From assembly GCA_030685065.1 (NCBI GenBank), contig JAUXQH010000072.1, forward strand, positions 1 to 64,000: DNA of 64,000 nucleotides, in the 5' to 3' direction. The notes under the pieces are model-generated. The model did not search any database, was not told where the DNA came from, and saw only the letters and a list, made by a program, of their open reading frames with translations. Below, piece by piece: positions 41,726 to 50,795 of the stretch (position 1 is its first letter; each line of letters begins with the position of its first letter). The position numbers and the translations under genes are program-made. The stretch is from Pseudomonadota bacterium. Its GTDB lineage: Bacteria > Myxococcota_A > UBA796 > SXON01.

Positions 41726-43987
41726 TCAGGCCCGCCGACGCCGCAGCATCGCCAGCGCGGCGAGGCCGACCTCGAAGCCGCCGAACGGGAGCACGGTGTT
41801 GCAGCCTCCGGGCGCCGGCGCGCCGCCCTTGTTGCCGCAGCCGGGCCCGGGGCCCTGTACGCCCGTGTCGTCGCCGATCGCGCCGGGGTCGGCGTTGGCG
41901 CTGCCGGGGCTCGGAGCGGCGTACGGGATCCAGTCGGCGGCGGCGTCGCTGTCCTCGCCGTCGGGGAAGCGGCCGACCGACACGCTCTCGCTCACGTCGG
42001 GCACGACCTCGAGGCTGCCGTTGTCGCCGGTGATGGGGTCTTCGATCTCGGTGTCGCCGTAGAGCACGCTGTCGAGCACGTTGCCCTCGCAGTCGACCAC
42101 GCGGATGCCGGCGGCGCCCGAGCTGGAGTTCTCGAGCGAGAGGTCGGGCGCGAGGTAGTCGACATCCGCGACGGTCTCGCCGCCGAGCAGCATGAATTCA
42201 CCCGGCGCGAGGAACACGCCACCCGGGAAGCGGAAGTCTTCGCCCCAGTCGGTGCCGGCGGTCTGGATGACGTAGTCGTCCAGCCGGATCTCGTCGCTGC
42301 CGGCGTTGTAGAGCTCCACCCACTCGTTGCCCGTGTCGGTGCCGTCCGGGTTGTAGATGAACTCGTTCACCTTGAGGCCGTCCGCGCCCGCGATCTCGCA
42401 CACGGGCGGCTCGACGACGGGGTTGGCCTCGCCCGGGCTGGGCGTGGCGGAGGCCGTGAAGTCCGATCCGCACGCGTCGGTGTCGTACCCGTCCGACACG
42501 CGCGCGATCGACTCGCCGGTGCCGTGGTCGGGCGCGAGCGAGGTCGCGACGAGGCCGGAGTCGTCCGTCCAGAGGTCGGTGTTCGGGTCACCGTAGACGA
42601 CGGTGTCGACCGGCAGCGTGTTGCAGGTGAGGCGCACGGCGTCGGTGCTGGACGCGTTTCCGAAGTCCAGATCGAGCTCGATGTCCTTGTCCAGCGCGCC
42701 GGCGGAGCCGATGACGATCCATTCGCCGGGGGCGAGGGCGGTGCCCAGGGGGAGGGCCTCGTCCTTGTTGTACGAGCTCGTGCCGAACTCGATCACCCAG
42801 CCGTCGAGGAGCACCGCGGCGCCGCCGGCGTTGTACAGCTCGATCCACTCGGCGTCGGTGGAGTACACCAGCTCGTTGATGACGACGCCGTCACTCCCGG
42901 TGCAGTCGGCATCCCCGACGGGGCCGATGCTGCTGTTCTCCGCCCCCGGGCTCGGGGGGCCCGACACGAAGTCCACGCCGCACACATCGGTGTCGAGGCC
43001 GTCGGGCGAGCGCTGGATCGAGTCGCCCTCGGTCGGCTTCGGCGCGAGCGAAAGCGCGACGAGCCCGGTGTCGTCCAGGAAGTTGTCGGTGTTCGAGGCG
43101 CCGTACACCACGGTGTCGACCGGAGCGCCATCACACACGATGCGCACGCCGTCGGCGTTGGAGCCGGCGTTGCCCAGGGAGAGCGACGCGGCGAGCCCGC
43201 CGGCGCCCACCACCACGTACTCGCCGGGCGCGATCGGCGTCGCGACGGGGAAGGCCCACGACGAGGCGCCGGTGAACGAGGAGGTGTCCCACTCGACGGT
43301 CCACCCGTCGAGCATCACGGCCGCGGCGCCCGTGTTCTTGACCTCGAGCCACTCGAGACCGCTGTCGCTGCCGTCCGGGTTCGCCATGAGCTCGTTGATC
43401 ACGATGCCATCGGCGCCGGCGCAGTCGACCGTCGTGACCGTGCCGGTGTCACCGCCGCCCTCGTTGGGATCCTCGTTGACGGCGAGCGGGGAGGGCGCGT
43501 CGTACAGCACGAAGTCCGACTCGGACACGTTGGTGTCCGCGCAGTCGGGAAACCGCCCGATCGACTTGCCGCTGCTCGCGGCGGGGGCGCCGGTGGTCGG
43601 CACGGTGCCGTCATCCTCGGCGAGCACGGTGTTCGGCTCGTCGTAGAGCACGGTGTCGATCACGGTCCCGGCGGCGTCCTTGATGCGGAGGCCGTCCGTC
43701 TCCGTGCCGCCGTTCTGGAGGTTCTCGCGGAAGCTCCCGGCGTGGGTTGTGGAGGCCCCTCCGACCAGGAGGTACTCGCCCGGCGCGATGGTGCCGCTCG
43801 CGAACGTGTAGACCGATGCGTAGGTCCCGCCTGCGTTCTCGAAGGTGTACCCCGCCAGGTCGAGCGTCTCCTCGCCGTTGTTGCAGAGCTCGACCCACTC
43901 CAGCCCGTCGTCGGCGCCGGTGGGGTCGTACACGACTTCGTTGACGAGGAGGCCTGCTAGGACCGGCGACACGAGGGCGAGGAGCAT
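41726..43987 (-). CDS. Secreted protein with four lamin-tail domains and an Arg-cluster C-terminus
   Basis: This 753-residue exported protein (signal peptide ending about PVLA) consists of four lamin-tail-type domains in tandem. They start at LLVNEVVYDPTG, IVINELMANPDGSDSG, VVINELVYSTDAEW and LKVNEFIYNPDGTDTG, each with an EYLLVGG-like strand (APGEYVVVG). The C-terminus has GCGNKGG and GGC, a hydrophobic segment and LRRRRA, like a MYXO-CTERM sorting tail. A ribosome binding site GGAGG precedes the ATG. It is probably a cell-surface adhesin or nuclease-associated protein; no enzyme domain is visible. Confidence 0.86.
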   Translation of the reverse strand: MLLALVSPVLAGLLVNEVVYDPTGADDGLEWVELCNNGEETLDLAGYTFENAGGTYASVYTFASGTIAPGEYLLVGGASTTHAGSFRENLQNGGTETDGLRIKDAAGTVIDTVLYDEPNTVLAEDDGTVPTTGAPAASSGKSIGRFPDCADTNVSESDFVLYDAPSPLAVNEDPNEGGGDTGTVTTVDCAGADGIVINELMANPDGSDSGLEWLEVKNTGAAAVMLDGWTVEWDTSSFTGASSWAFPVATPIAPGEYVVVGAGGLAASLSLGNAGSNADGVRIVCDGAPVDTVVYGASNTDNFLDDTGLVALSLAPKPTEGDSIQRSPDGLDTDVCGVDFVSGPPSPGAENSSIGPVGDADCTGSDGVVINELVYSTDAEWIELYNAGGAAVLLDGWVIEFGTSSYNKDEALPLGTALAPGEWIVIGSAGALDKDIELDLDFGNASSTDAVRLTCNTLPVDTVVYGDPNTDLWTDDSGLVATSLAPDHGTGESIARVSDGYDTDACGSDFTASATPSPGEANPVVEPPVCEIAGADGLKVNEFIYNPDGTDTGNEWVELYNAGSDEIRLDDYVIQTAGTDWGEDFRFPGGVFLAPGEFMLLGGETVADVDYLAPDLSLENSSSGAAGIRVVDCEGNVLDSVLYGDTEIEDPITGDNGSLEVVPDVSESVSVGRFPDGEDSDAAADWIPYAAPSPGSANADPGAIGDDTGVQGPGPGCGNKGGAPAPGGCNTVLPFGGFEVGLAALAMLRRRRA

Positions 43988-44058
43988 GGCGGGACCTCCG
44001 GTACGGGCCGGCACTATCACGCTGGCGGGGCGAGTCCGCAACCGCTACGGGTTCGGTC

Positions 44059-45084
44059 ATGGAACGTGACCAGGTCGTCATCGTCGGTGGGGGGCTACTC
44101 GGGTGCGCCGTGGCGCTGGAGATCGCTCGGCGGGGCTGCCCCGTCGTGGTGCTGGAGCGCGCGATCGTAGGGGCAGAGGCCTCCAGCGCGGCCGCCGGGA
44201 TCCTGGCGCCCCGGCTCGAGGCGCACGGGCGCGAGCCCCTGCGCAGCCTCGGCGTGGAGAGCCTCGCCATGTACCCCGAGTGGGTGGCCTCCCTCGGCGC
44301 CGACGTGGGGCTGCTCCGCACCGGCTTGCTCAGGGTGGTGCGCGCGGGGGATCCGGTCGACGCCCCCGACGTGGAGGCGCGGTGGCTCGACGCCGACGCG
44401 GCGCGGGAGGTGGAGCCGGGCCTGGCGCCGGACCTGCTGGGGGCCTGGTCCCTCCCCGACGAGTCCACGCTGGACCCACGCAGGCTCGTCCCCGCGGTAC
44501 ACGCCGCCGCGAACGCCGCGGGCGCGCTCTTCCGCGTGGGCGAGGAGGTCGCGACGGTCGACGCGAGCGGCGTGACCCTCGTGAGCGGTGAGCGGGTGGA
44601 TGGGCGCGTGATCGTCTGCGCCGGCGCGTGGACGTCCAAGGTGCCCGGCCTCGGGCCGCTGCCGGTGCGCCCGGTGCGCGGCCAGCTCGTGGCGCTCTCG
44701 GGCGAGCCCATCCGTCACGTGATCTTCGGGGCCGGCGGCTACCTCGTCCCGCGGGCGGACGGGCGGGTCATCGCCGGCGCCACGGTCGAGGAGGTGGGCT
44801 TCGCGCGCGGCGTGACCGCCGGAGGCGTGCGGGCGGTGCTCGGCAGCGCGGTCGCCATGGTGCCCGACCTCGCCTTCGCCGCGTTCGAGGGGGCCTGGTC
44901 CGGCTTCCGCCCCGGCACCCCCGACGATCTGCCCGTGGTCGGCGAGGTCGGCGGCGTGTGGGTGGCGAGCGGCCACTACCGGAACGGCATCCTGCTCGCG
45001 CCCATCACCGCGAAGTGGATGGCCGGCGCGGTGATCGACGGGCTCCGGCTGCCGCCGGTGTTCGCGCCGGGACGGTTCACGTAG
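44059..45084 (+). CDS. thiO: Glycine oxidase ThiO-like FAD enzyme
   Basis: This 341-residue amino-acid oxidase has the FAD-binding motif VVIVGGGLLGCAVALEIARRG at the N-terminus and C-terminal family stretches GAWSGFRPGTPDDLPVVGE and VASGHYRNGILLAPIT, which match ThiO. It oxidises glycine to the imine used for the thiazole of thiamine. No thiS/thiG/thiC genes are near, so a general D-amino-acid or glycine oxidase role is an alternative. It starts divergently from the lamin-tail gene. Confidence 0.87.
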   Translation: MERDQVVIVGGGLLGCAVALEIARRGCPVVVLERAIVGAEASSAAAGILAPRLEAHGREPLRSLGVESLAMYPEWVASLGADVGLLRTGLLRVVRAGDPVDAPDVEARWLDADAAREVEPGLAPDLLGAWSLPDESTLDPRRLVPAVHAAANAAGALFRVGEEVATVDASGVTLVSGERVDGRVIVCAGAWTSKVPGLGPLPVRPVRGQLVALSGEPIRHVIFGAGGYLVPRADGRVIAGATVEEVGFARGVTAGGVRAVLGSAVAMVPDLAFAAFEGAWSGFRPGTPDDLPVVGEVGGVWVASGHYRNGILLAPITAKWMAGAVIDGLRLPPVFAPGRFT

Positions 45085-45158
45085 CGAGTCGGAGAGCCGG
45101 GATCGGGGCAGCCGGACCGCGCCGGGCGCGGCCGCTGCGGCGGCGGAAGAGGCGGGGC

Positions 45159-45179
45159 GGGGCAGGGGTGATCTGCCCC
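45159..45179. terminator. Terminator hairpin between convergent genes
   Basis: GGGGCAG-N7-CTGCCCC forms a perfect seven-pair stem between the thiO stop and the end of the 45188 gene. No T-run; it may serve both directions. Confidence 0.5.
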
Positions 45180-45187
45180 TTGGGGGC

Positions 45188-45715
45188 TCAGTCCAGGCAG
45201 GCGCGCCCTCCGCACGCCTCGCGGACGCGACGCAGGGCCTCGTCGAGCGAGCAGTCGGCGGGCGCGCCCAGGCGGGCCTCCGTGGAGCGCCACGGGCGCA
45301 GCACCATGACGTGGCGGCCCTCGTGTACGGACTCGGCGTCGCAGAGCAGGCGCCGTTCGAGCGCATCCCGCGCCTTCTTGGGAGGGCTCCGCACCTCGCC
45401 GGTGGCCTCGATCTGCGCGAGGAGCGCCCGCGCCGCGGGATCGAGCGTGGCGATGGTGGCGGCGCGCCAGCCCGGATCGCCGACGATCCGCGCGAGGAAG
45501 GGCCACAGGGCGCGGTGCACCCAGGTCACGCGGCCCTCGACGAGCTTGGTGGCGAGCGCCTCGTCACTCGCGTCGAGGGCCTCGCCCGCGGCGTAGATCG
45601 CCTTTCCCGCGGGGTGGCTCCACCACGTGCCGCGCACCGGCTCCCCGGCGATGTCGGCGGCGAGGTCGGTGAGCGTGAGGACGCCGTCGTGGCGGAGTCG
45701 GTCGAGAGGGGACAT
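45188..45715 (-). CDS. Conserved-looking protein of unknown function
   Basis: This 175-residue soluble protein begins with a helical region (SPLDRLRHDGVLTLTDLAADIAG) that looks like a winged-helix start, followed by TWWSHPAGKAIYAAGEALD and RVTWVHRALWPFLARI. I cannot name the family or function. There is no signal peptide or membrane segment. It is convergent with thiO and divergent from the 45757 gene, about 40 bases apart. Confidence 0.7.
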   Translation of the reverse strand: MSPLDRLRHDGVLTLTDLAADIAGEPVRGTWWSHPAGKAIYAAGEALDASDEALATKLVEGRVTWVHRALWPFLARIVGDPGWRAATIATLDPAARALLAQIEATGEVRSPPKKARDALERRLLCDAESVHEGRHVMVLRPWRSTEARLGAPADCSLDEALRRVREACGGRACLD

Positions 45716-45756
45716 GGGGGCCTGGGGGTGGCTCGGGGTGGTATAGCGGCTCGAAG

Positions 45757-46809
45757 ATGAACTACGCCGTTCGCGTCGCGTTGGTCGCGCTTTGCCTGGG
45801 TGGCGACGCGGTCCGAGCGGAGGATCTGCGGCTCCCGTCGGGCGTCACGTCCGTTGCGGTGACGCGCGCAAGTACACCCGTGGTGGTCACGGCCGCAGGC
45901 CTGGTTGAGCACGGAGGAGTGGCGGTGGTCCTCGATCCGATCGAGGAAGTGGTGATTCCTGATCTCGTGGCGATCCTCGCGGCGGTCGACGAAAGGGAAT
46001 CGGGTGTTCCCGTCGTCATCAAAGGCGACACACGGGCGCCCTTCCGGAGTGTTCGCCGGGTCCTGGCCAGCATCGTGGCCGCCGGCGGCGACACGGTGTT
46101 GTTTCAGACCTCCGGCGCGGGGGCCGAGGCCCTGGTACGCGGACTCCTGCTCTCGAACCGCCAGGCGGGACCCGACGAGCAGCCGGAGCCCGGGCCTCCG
46201 TTCACGCTTCATTTGCGAGCGGACGCTGCATTCGTCAGCCGGGAACCACAGAATGGCGTAGTGGTGTGGCGGGACGCCGGCGTGCTCGACTTGCTCGCGC
46301 TGCGCCTGCTGTTGGTCCAGGAGGCGGCGTCGGGCGCGAGGTTCGTCGTCATCAACGCCGACGACGACGTTTCGTACGGCGACGTGATGGCGGTGTTCGA
46401 CGAATCGCGCGCGCTCGGGTTCTCGAGAACCCTGCTCGCGGGCGGTCCACCGGGCGTGACGGCTGCCGAGCCGCGTCCCACGGCCCCTCTCGTCGAATCA
46501 CGGCTCGAGATACCGCGCACCGTCCACGTCGGAGCGAGCGGGGATGTGACCATCGTGGACGGCCGGGCCCGACGGGAGGTGGTTCCCCACGCGGAGATCC
46601 TCGCGTTCGAGGAACGTTGCGAGGGCGATTCTTGTTCGCTCGTGTTGCAAACGCGGTCCGGGCGGCGGATCGCGGTCGGCCTGCGCCCGCGGGTGGACGG
46701 AGCCCGGTTCGTCATCGGCCGGCCGGTGTACCGCTACGAGGGTGTACCCGCGCGTCGCCAGCCCACACGCACCGGCACGCTCCGAGCGCTCGCCGAGGGC
46801 GCACCGTAG
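45757..46809 (+). CDS. Periplasmic protein with two ExbD/TolR-like domains
   Basis: This 350-residue protein has a signal peptide (ending about AVRAE) and two repeats of the ExbD/TolR periplasmic fold. The first is about residues 30-120, with PVVIKGDTRAPFRSVRRVL and VLFQT; the second is about 148-228, with FVVINADDDVSYGDVMAVFD and RALGFSRTLLAG. Normal ExbD has one N-terminal membrane helix and one such domain; here there is no anchor and two copies. The C-terminal 100 residues are beta-rich. It may modulate a TonB/Tol/Mot-type motor in the periplasm. This is inferred from fold pattern, not proven. Confidence 0.68.
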   Translation: MNYAVRVALVALCLGGDAVRAEDLRLPSGVTSVAVTRASTPVVVTAAGLVEHGGVAVVLDPIEEVVIPDLVAILAAVDERESGVPVVIKGDTRAPFRSVRRVLASIVAAGGDTVLFQTSGAGAEALVRGLLLSNRQAGPDEQPEPGPPFTLHLRADAAFVSREPQNGVVVWRDAGVLDLLALRLLLVQEAASGARFVVINADDDVSYGDVMAVFDESRALGFSRTLLAGGPPGVTAAEPRPTAPLVESRLEIPRTVHVGASGDVTIVDGRARREVVPHAEILAFEERCEGDSCSLVLQTRSGRRIAVGLRPRVDGARFVIGRPVYRYEGVPARRQPTRTGTLRALAEGAP

Positions 46810-46865
46810 CCCGGATGCCGCGCACCGTTGTTCGAGGCTCCCCTCGCTCAACCCCCGCAGCACCT

Positions 46866-46871
46866 TAGAGG
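46866..46871 (+). promoter_or_regulatory. Possible -10 element of a leaderless transcript
   Basis: TAGAGG lies six bases before the ATG at 46878, with no Shine-Dalgarno between. Confidence 0.25.
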
Positions 46872-46877
46872 GCGCCG

Positions 46878-47858
46878 ATGCGCTTCGCCCGGGCCCTGAG
46901 CTTGTACCCGGCAGGCCTGATCGCGCTCTCCGTGTGGACGGCCCTCCTGCCGCCGCACGACGGCGTGCTGGCGCTCGCCCAGATCCTCCTGCCGCACCTG
47001 TGCCTCGCGGCGCTCGTGCTGGTGCCGGTCCTGGTCGCGACGCGGGAGCGTGCGCTGGCCGCCGCGCTCGGCGGGCTGGTCGTGGCGTGCGCCATCCGGC
47101 TCGGGCCCGAGTGGATCTCGCCGCCGGACGTCCAGCCCGATGGGCACGCCCTCCACGTCGTGACCTGGAACGTCGGGCGCCGGGGGGACGCCCCGGCCGA
47201 CGCCGTGATCGACGCGCTCCTCGCCAACCGCCCGGACGTGGTGGCGCTGCAGGAGCTCAAGCCGGACCTCGCCGCCGCGCTGGCGCGTGATCCCCGCGTG
47301 CTGACGGCGTGGCCGTTCCGCGTCCTCGCGCCCGATCCGAACGTGGTGGGGATGGGGCTGTTGAGCGCGTTCGCCATCGAGGAGCCCGAGACCTTCGCGG
47401 ACCCCGCGGGGGTCGAGGCTCGCCTCCTCCTGGGTGACGGGCGCACGCTCTCGGTCGTGACTGCACATCCGTTTCCAGGACGGATCGGCACGCTTCCCGG
47501 AGGCGTCCCGGTCACGTACGACGGAGTCCCGCGCGACGCCGCGCTCCAGCGCCTGCGCGCACGAATCGACGCACACCTCGCCGACGGCGACCCGCTGCTG
47601 GTCCTCGGTGACTTCAACGTCGCCCCCACCGAGCCGGGGTACGGGCTCCTCGCCGCCGGCCTGAACGACGCGCACCGGATCGCGGGCATCGGCCCCGGAT
47701 GGACCTGGCGGCCCATCCACCTCGCCCCGTTGGGCCTCGGCCTGCTGCGGATCGACTACGTGCTCGGCGGGCCCACGGTGCACCCGATCGCGGCTCGGGT
47801 CCGGTGCCAGCGCGTGGGCGACCACTGCCTCGTGGCCGCGACGGTCGAGGTTCCATGA
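46878..47858 (+). CDS. Membrane-anchored endonuclease/exonuclease/phosphatase family protein
   Basis: This 326-residue protein has two or three N-terminal hydrophobic segments (about 8-70) and an EEP-superfamily domain. Its motifs are VVTWNVG (metal/active site), LQELKP (metal-binding Glu), VTAHPFPG, LGDFNVAP and IDYVLGG, with a final His in GDHCLVAA. EEP enzymes cleave phosphodiesters or phosphoesters, including DNA, lipids and nucleotides. The domain probably faces the periplasm, but the substrate cannot be told. Confidence 0.86.
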   Translation: MRFARALSLYPAGLIALSVWTALLPPHDGVLALAQILLPHLCLAALVLVPVLVATRERALAAALGGLVVACAIRLGPEWISPPDVQPDGHALHVVTWNVGRRGDAPADAVIDALLANRPDVVALQELKPDLAAALARDPRVLTAWPFRVLAPDPNVVGMGLLSAFAIEEPETFADPAGVEARLLLGDGRTLSVVTAHPFPGRIGTLPGGVPVTYDGVPRDAALQRLRARIDAHLADGDPLLVLGDFNVAPTEPGYGLLAAGLNDAHRIAGIGPGWTWRPIHLAPLGLGLLRIDYVLGGPTVHPIAARVRCQRVGDHCLVAATVEVP

Positions 47859-47910
47859 GCGCCGCCACCGCCCGCCCCGCCCGCCTACCGGACCGCCTCG
47901 CCAGCCTCGA

Positions 47911-49710
47911 TCACCTCCGGGTGTCGCCGGCGGGCCCCAATGCCCCCGTCGCGAGCCCCGTGAAGAAGGCGCGCGCGCACGCACCGAGCGAGCGCGTCCG
48001 GTAGCCCCCCTCCTGCGTCACGAGCGTCGGCAGGCCGAGCGCCCCCACGAGGCGGCCGCTCTCCTCGAAGTCTCGCGGACCGAGCGACCACGTACCGGTC
48101 GGATCGGCGCGCGCGGTGTCGAACCCCATGCACACGACGAGGTGGCGGGGCGCGAAGGCGCGGACGCGGGCGAGCGCCACGCGCAACGCGACGCGGTAGT
48201 CGGGGCCGCCCACCTCTTCGTCGAGGGGAAGGTTGAGGTTGTAGCCCTCGCCCGCGCCCGCGCCACACTCGTCGGCGAAGCCGGAGAAGTAGGGGTAGGC
48301 GAAGCGCGGGTGCCCGTGGATGCTCACGGTCAGCACGTCGTCCCGCTCGTAGAAGATCTCCTGCTGGCCGTTGCCGTGGTGGTAGTCCAGATCGAGGATT
48401 GCCACGCCGCCGCGCTCGACGCCGCCCCGCTCGACCCCGCCGCGCTCGCTGCCCCCGCCCGACACGAGGTGCTGCGCCGCGATCGCGGCGTTGTTGAGGT
48501 AGCAGAAGCCGCCGAACACCCGGGTCTCCGCGTGGTGGCCCGGCGGACGCACGAGCGCGTAGGTGAGGCGCTCCCCGTCGAGCAGCGCCTGGGCCGCGGT
48601 CAGCGCGCACTCCGCGGCGCGGCGGGCGGCGTTCCACGCCGAGAGGTTGAGCGGGGTGAAGGTGTCGATGCAGTAGTACCCGGCGCGCACCGGGAGGTCC
48701 TCGGGCGGGCGCGCGGCGTTGCGGATGGGAAAAACGTAGGGGTATACCGACTTGTCGGGCCCGATCTGCACGCACACGCGCTCGAGATAGTCGAGGAAGG
48801 CGCCGTCGTGCACGGCGCGCAGGGGTTCGTCCGGCCAGGGGCGCGGGGGGAGCCGCCGAAACAGCCCCGTCGGCTCCAAGGACGCCTCGAGCGCCCGCAC
48901 GCGCACGGGGGCCTCGACGTAGCCGCGCTCGCGGATGTGGTGAAGCTCGTGCGCGTCGGTCACGACGACCACGATGGTGCCCAGCAAGCGTCGCGCTGCC
49001 TTGGCGGGGGCGCGGGTCTGCGGCGCGCCGTAGCGCCACTCCCGACGATGCACGGGGTCGTCCCGGAAGGAGCCGACCACGCGGTTCACGTAGTCGGGGG
49101 GGCACAAGTGCGCGTACCGCCGCTCGAGGATCGCGCGCACGACGCGCCGCGCCTTGTCCCGCCGCAGCGCGCGGCCCGACCCGAGGTCGTCGAACATGAG
49201 GTGCGGCATCAACGTGTCGCCGGGACGCACGGGCGATTCGTAGGCGGTGTTCACGATGGGGCGCGCGCCGAACCGCTCGTAGAAGCGCATCCGGGCAACG
49301 CTCTCCTCGAACACCAGCGGGTCGGCGTACTCGCCGGGCTCGTCCGGCAGGCACTCGTAGAAGAGGCCGATGGCGCCGAGCGCCTTGGCCACGTCGCGGA
49401 GCCGCTCGTACAAGGCGCCGCCCACCCCGCCCGAGCCCATGGTGGTCGCCACGTAGTCGAGGTAGCAGAAGCGCAGGTCGGAGGCGTGGGAGAGGAGCGC
49501 GAAGCCCTGGATGTCGCCGCTCATGTCGTCCGCCAGGAACAACATCGCGCGGAGCTTGTGCGTGACCGGGTCGTGGAGCTTGTCCGGCAGGCTGTCCACA
49601 TCGCGGGCGGACAAGCCAGGAAAACGCGCGCGGAGGATGTCCTGCACCTGGGCGATCGTTCGCTTGTCGGTCGGGAGCGTGTCGTCGGTGACCCACCGGA
49701 TCCGGAACAT
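47911..49710 (-). CDS. GNAT acetyltransferase-histone deacetylase-family fusion
   Basis: This 599-residue cytoplasmic protein joins two opposing activities. Residues about 1-215 form a GNAT acetyltransferase with an acetyl-CoA loop (TMGSGGVGGALYERL) and FYERFGARPI. The rest is a class II histone deacetylase/acetylpolyamine amidohydrolase domain with RPPGHHAETR, zinc-site LDLDYHHGNGQQ, GFDTARADP and the catalytic Tyr in EGGYRTR. A short in-frame repeat (VGGRE read backwards, ERGGV three times) sits just before the zinc-binding Asp. It may control acetylation of polyamines or proteins. A -10-like TAGGCC lies seven bases before the ATG. Confidence 0.88.
   Translation of the reverse strand: MFRIRWVTDDTLPTDKRTIAQVQDILRARFPGLSARDVDSLPDKLHDPVTHKLRAMLFLADDMSGDIQGFALLSHASDLRFCYLDYVATTMGSGGVGGALYERLRDVAKALGAIGLFYECLPDEPGEYADPLVFEESVARMRFYERFGARPIVNTAYESPVRPGDTLMPHLMFDDLGSGRALRRDKARRVVRAILERRYAHLCPPDYVNRVVGSFRDDPVHRREWRYGAPQTRAPAKAARRLLGTIVVVVTDAHELHHIRERGYVEAPVRVRALEASLEPTGLFRRLPPRPWPDEPLRAVHDGAFLDYLERVCVQIGPDKSVYPYVFPIRNAARPPEDLPVRAGYYCIDTFTPLNLSAWNAARRAAECALTAAQALLDGERLTYALVRPPGHHAETRVFGGFCYLNNAAIAAQHLVSGGGSERGGVERGGVERGGVAILDLDYHHGNGQQEIFYERDDVLTVSIHGHPRFAYPYFSGFADECGAGAGEGYNLNLPLDEEVGGPDYRVALRVALARVRAFAPRHLVVCMGFDTARADPTGTWSLGPRDFEESGRLVGALGLPTLVTQEGGYRTRSLGACARAFFTGLATGALGPAGDTRR
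48403..48447 (-). repeat. Three 15-base in-frame repeats inside the deacetylase domain
   Basis: Three imperfect 15-base units encode Glu-Arg-Gly-Gly-Val three times in a loop just before the zinc-binding AILDLDYHHG segment. The copies differ only at third or wobble positions. Confidence 0.85.
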
Positions 49711-49773
49711 CGGCTCGGGCCTATCCCGGCGCGGCGTGTTCCAAGGCGGAGGTACAGCTCGAACGCTGGCTTT

Positions 49774-50445
49774 TCACCAGAGCCAGGAGAGCGACAGGTC
49801 GGGCGACACCGCGAAGTAGCTGAAGGTGGTCCCGGCCATCAGGCCGAGGTGCACCTCCATCGGGCCCTTCGGATCGAACTGCACGCCCGTTCCCACCCCG
49901 ACGAAGGGGTAGATGCTGCCCCAGATGATGGCCGGTCCGACCGCGCCCGAGAGCGTCAGGTGGACGGGGCTGTCGCGGAAAAACGCCACCTCGGCGCCGG
50001 TGAGGAGCGCGGGCCCGGTGCCGCCCCCGAAGAGGAGCGTCACGCCGGCCTTCACGTCGACATGGGCCACCGCCGGCGAGGACGTACGGAAGCGGACGCG
50101 CGCGCCCTGCGTGAGCCCGAAGTCGAAGCCTCCCGCGATCGCGCGCTGGTTCTCGGCTTCGTAGGGGGATTCGTTCCACTCGGGGAGGGGGAGGTCCTCC
50201 ATGGGCACGGGCTCCGTGGAGCGGCCCGCCATCTCCACGAGCGAGGCCGTGCGGAACTCGACCGACACCATGCGCCCGTTCGTCAGGAGCACCCAGTACC
50301 GACCGTCCCGCACGTCCACCAGCTCGCCGACGAGGCGCTCGCCGGTGGTGAGGGTGATCACGTCGTGCGGCAGGTCATCGGCGGAGGCCTGGGCGATACA
50401 CGCCGCGACGAAGGCCAGGGGGACGAGCAGGAGAAGGGGGCGCAT
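49774..50445 (-). CDS. Exported beta-rich protein of unknown function
   Basis: This 223-residue protein has a signal peptide with a Cys at about 16 (VAACIAQ), possibly a lipoprotein. A short strand-rich N-terminal domain (VITLTTGERLVGELVDVRDGRYWVLLTNGR) is shaped like an Sm/PRC-barrel unit. The C-terminal half is of beta-barrel style, ending in SLSWLW, a typical outer-membrane terminal strand. It lies downstream of the urate genes, nine bases after the 5-hydroxyisourate hydrolase stop, so it may be co-transcribed. Its function is unknown. Confidence 0.7.
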   Translation of the reverse strand: MRPLLLLVPLAFVAACIAQASADDLPHDVITLTTGERLVGELVDVRDGRYWVLLTNGRMVSVEFRTASLVEMAGRSTEPVPMEDLPLPEWNESPYEAENQRAIAGGFDFGLTQGARVRFRTSSPAVAHVDVKAGVTLLFGGGTGPALLTGAEVAFFRDSPVHLTLSGAVGPAIIWGSIYPFVGVGTGVQFDPKGPMEVHLGLMAGTTFSYFAVSPDLSLSWLW

Positions 50446-50453
50446 CGCCTGGT

Positions 50454-50795
50454 TCAGGTACCTCGGTACGTACTGTACCCGAAGGGCGACAAGAGCAGCG
50501 GCACGTGGTGGTGCTCGTCCGGATTGCGCACCGCGAAGACGACGGTGGCCGACGGGTAGAAGGAGTCGATGTCGTGATCGCGGAAGTAGGTCGCCAGGTC
50601 GAACGTGAGCGACCAGGTGCCGGCCACGAAGGCCTCCCGGGACGTGAGCGTGCGGCAGCGGCCGTCCGCGTCGGTGACGCCGCTGGTCACGGCGCCGTCG
50701 GGCGCGATGAGGGTGAGGGGAACGCCCACGGCGGGGCGGCCGCGCGCCAGGTCGAGGACGTGGGTGGTCAGGGGACTCGAGTTGAGGGGGGTCAT
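50454..50795 (-). CDS. 5-hydroxyisourate hydrolase
   Basis: This 113-residue transthyretin-related enzyme hydrolyses 5-hydroxyisourate to OHCU. Family marks: LTTHVLDLARGRPA at the N-terminus (His and Arg active-site residues), the middle GVTDADGRCR, and the C-terminal tetrapeptide-type ending YSTYRGT (YRGS in most members). The ATG overlaps the stop of the allantoicase fusion gene (ATGA at 50792-50795). It acts immediately after urate oxidase in the same cluster. Confidence 0.95.
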   Translation of the reverse strand: MTPLNSSPLTTHVLDLARGRPAVGVPLTLIAPDGAVTSGVTDADGRCRTLTSREAFVAGTWSLTFDLATYFRDHDIDSFYPSATVVFAVRNPDEHHHVPLLLSPFGYSTYRGT

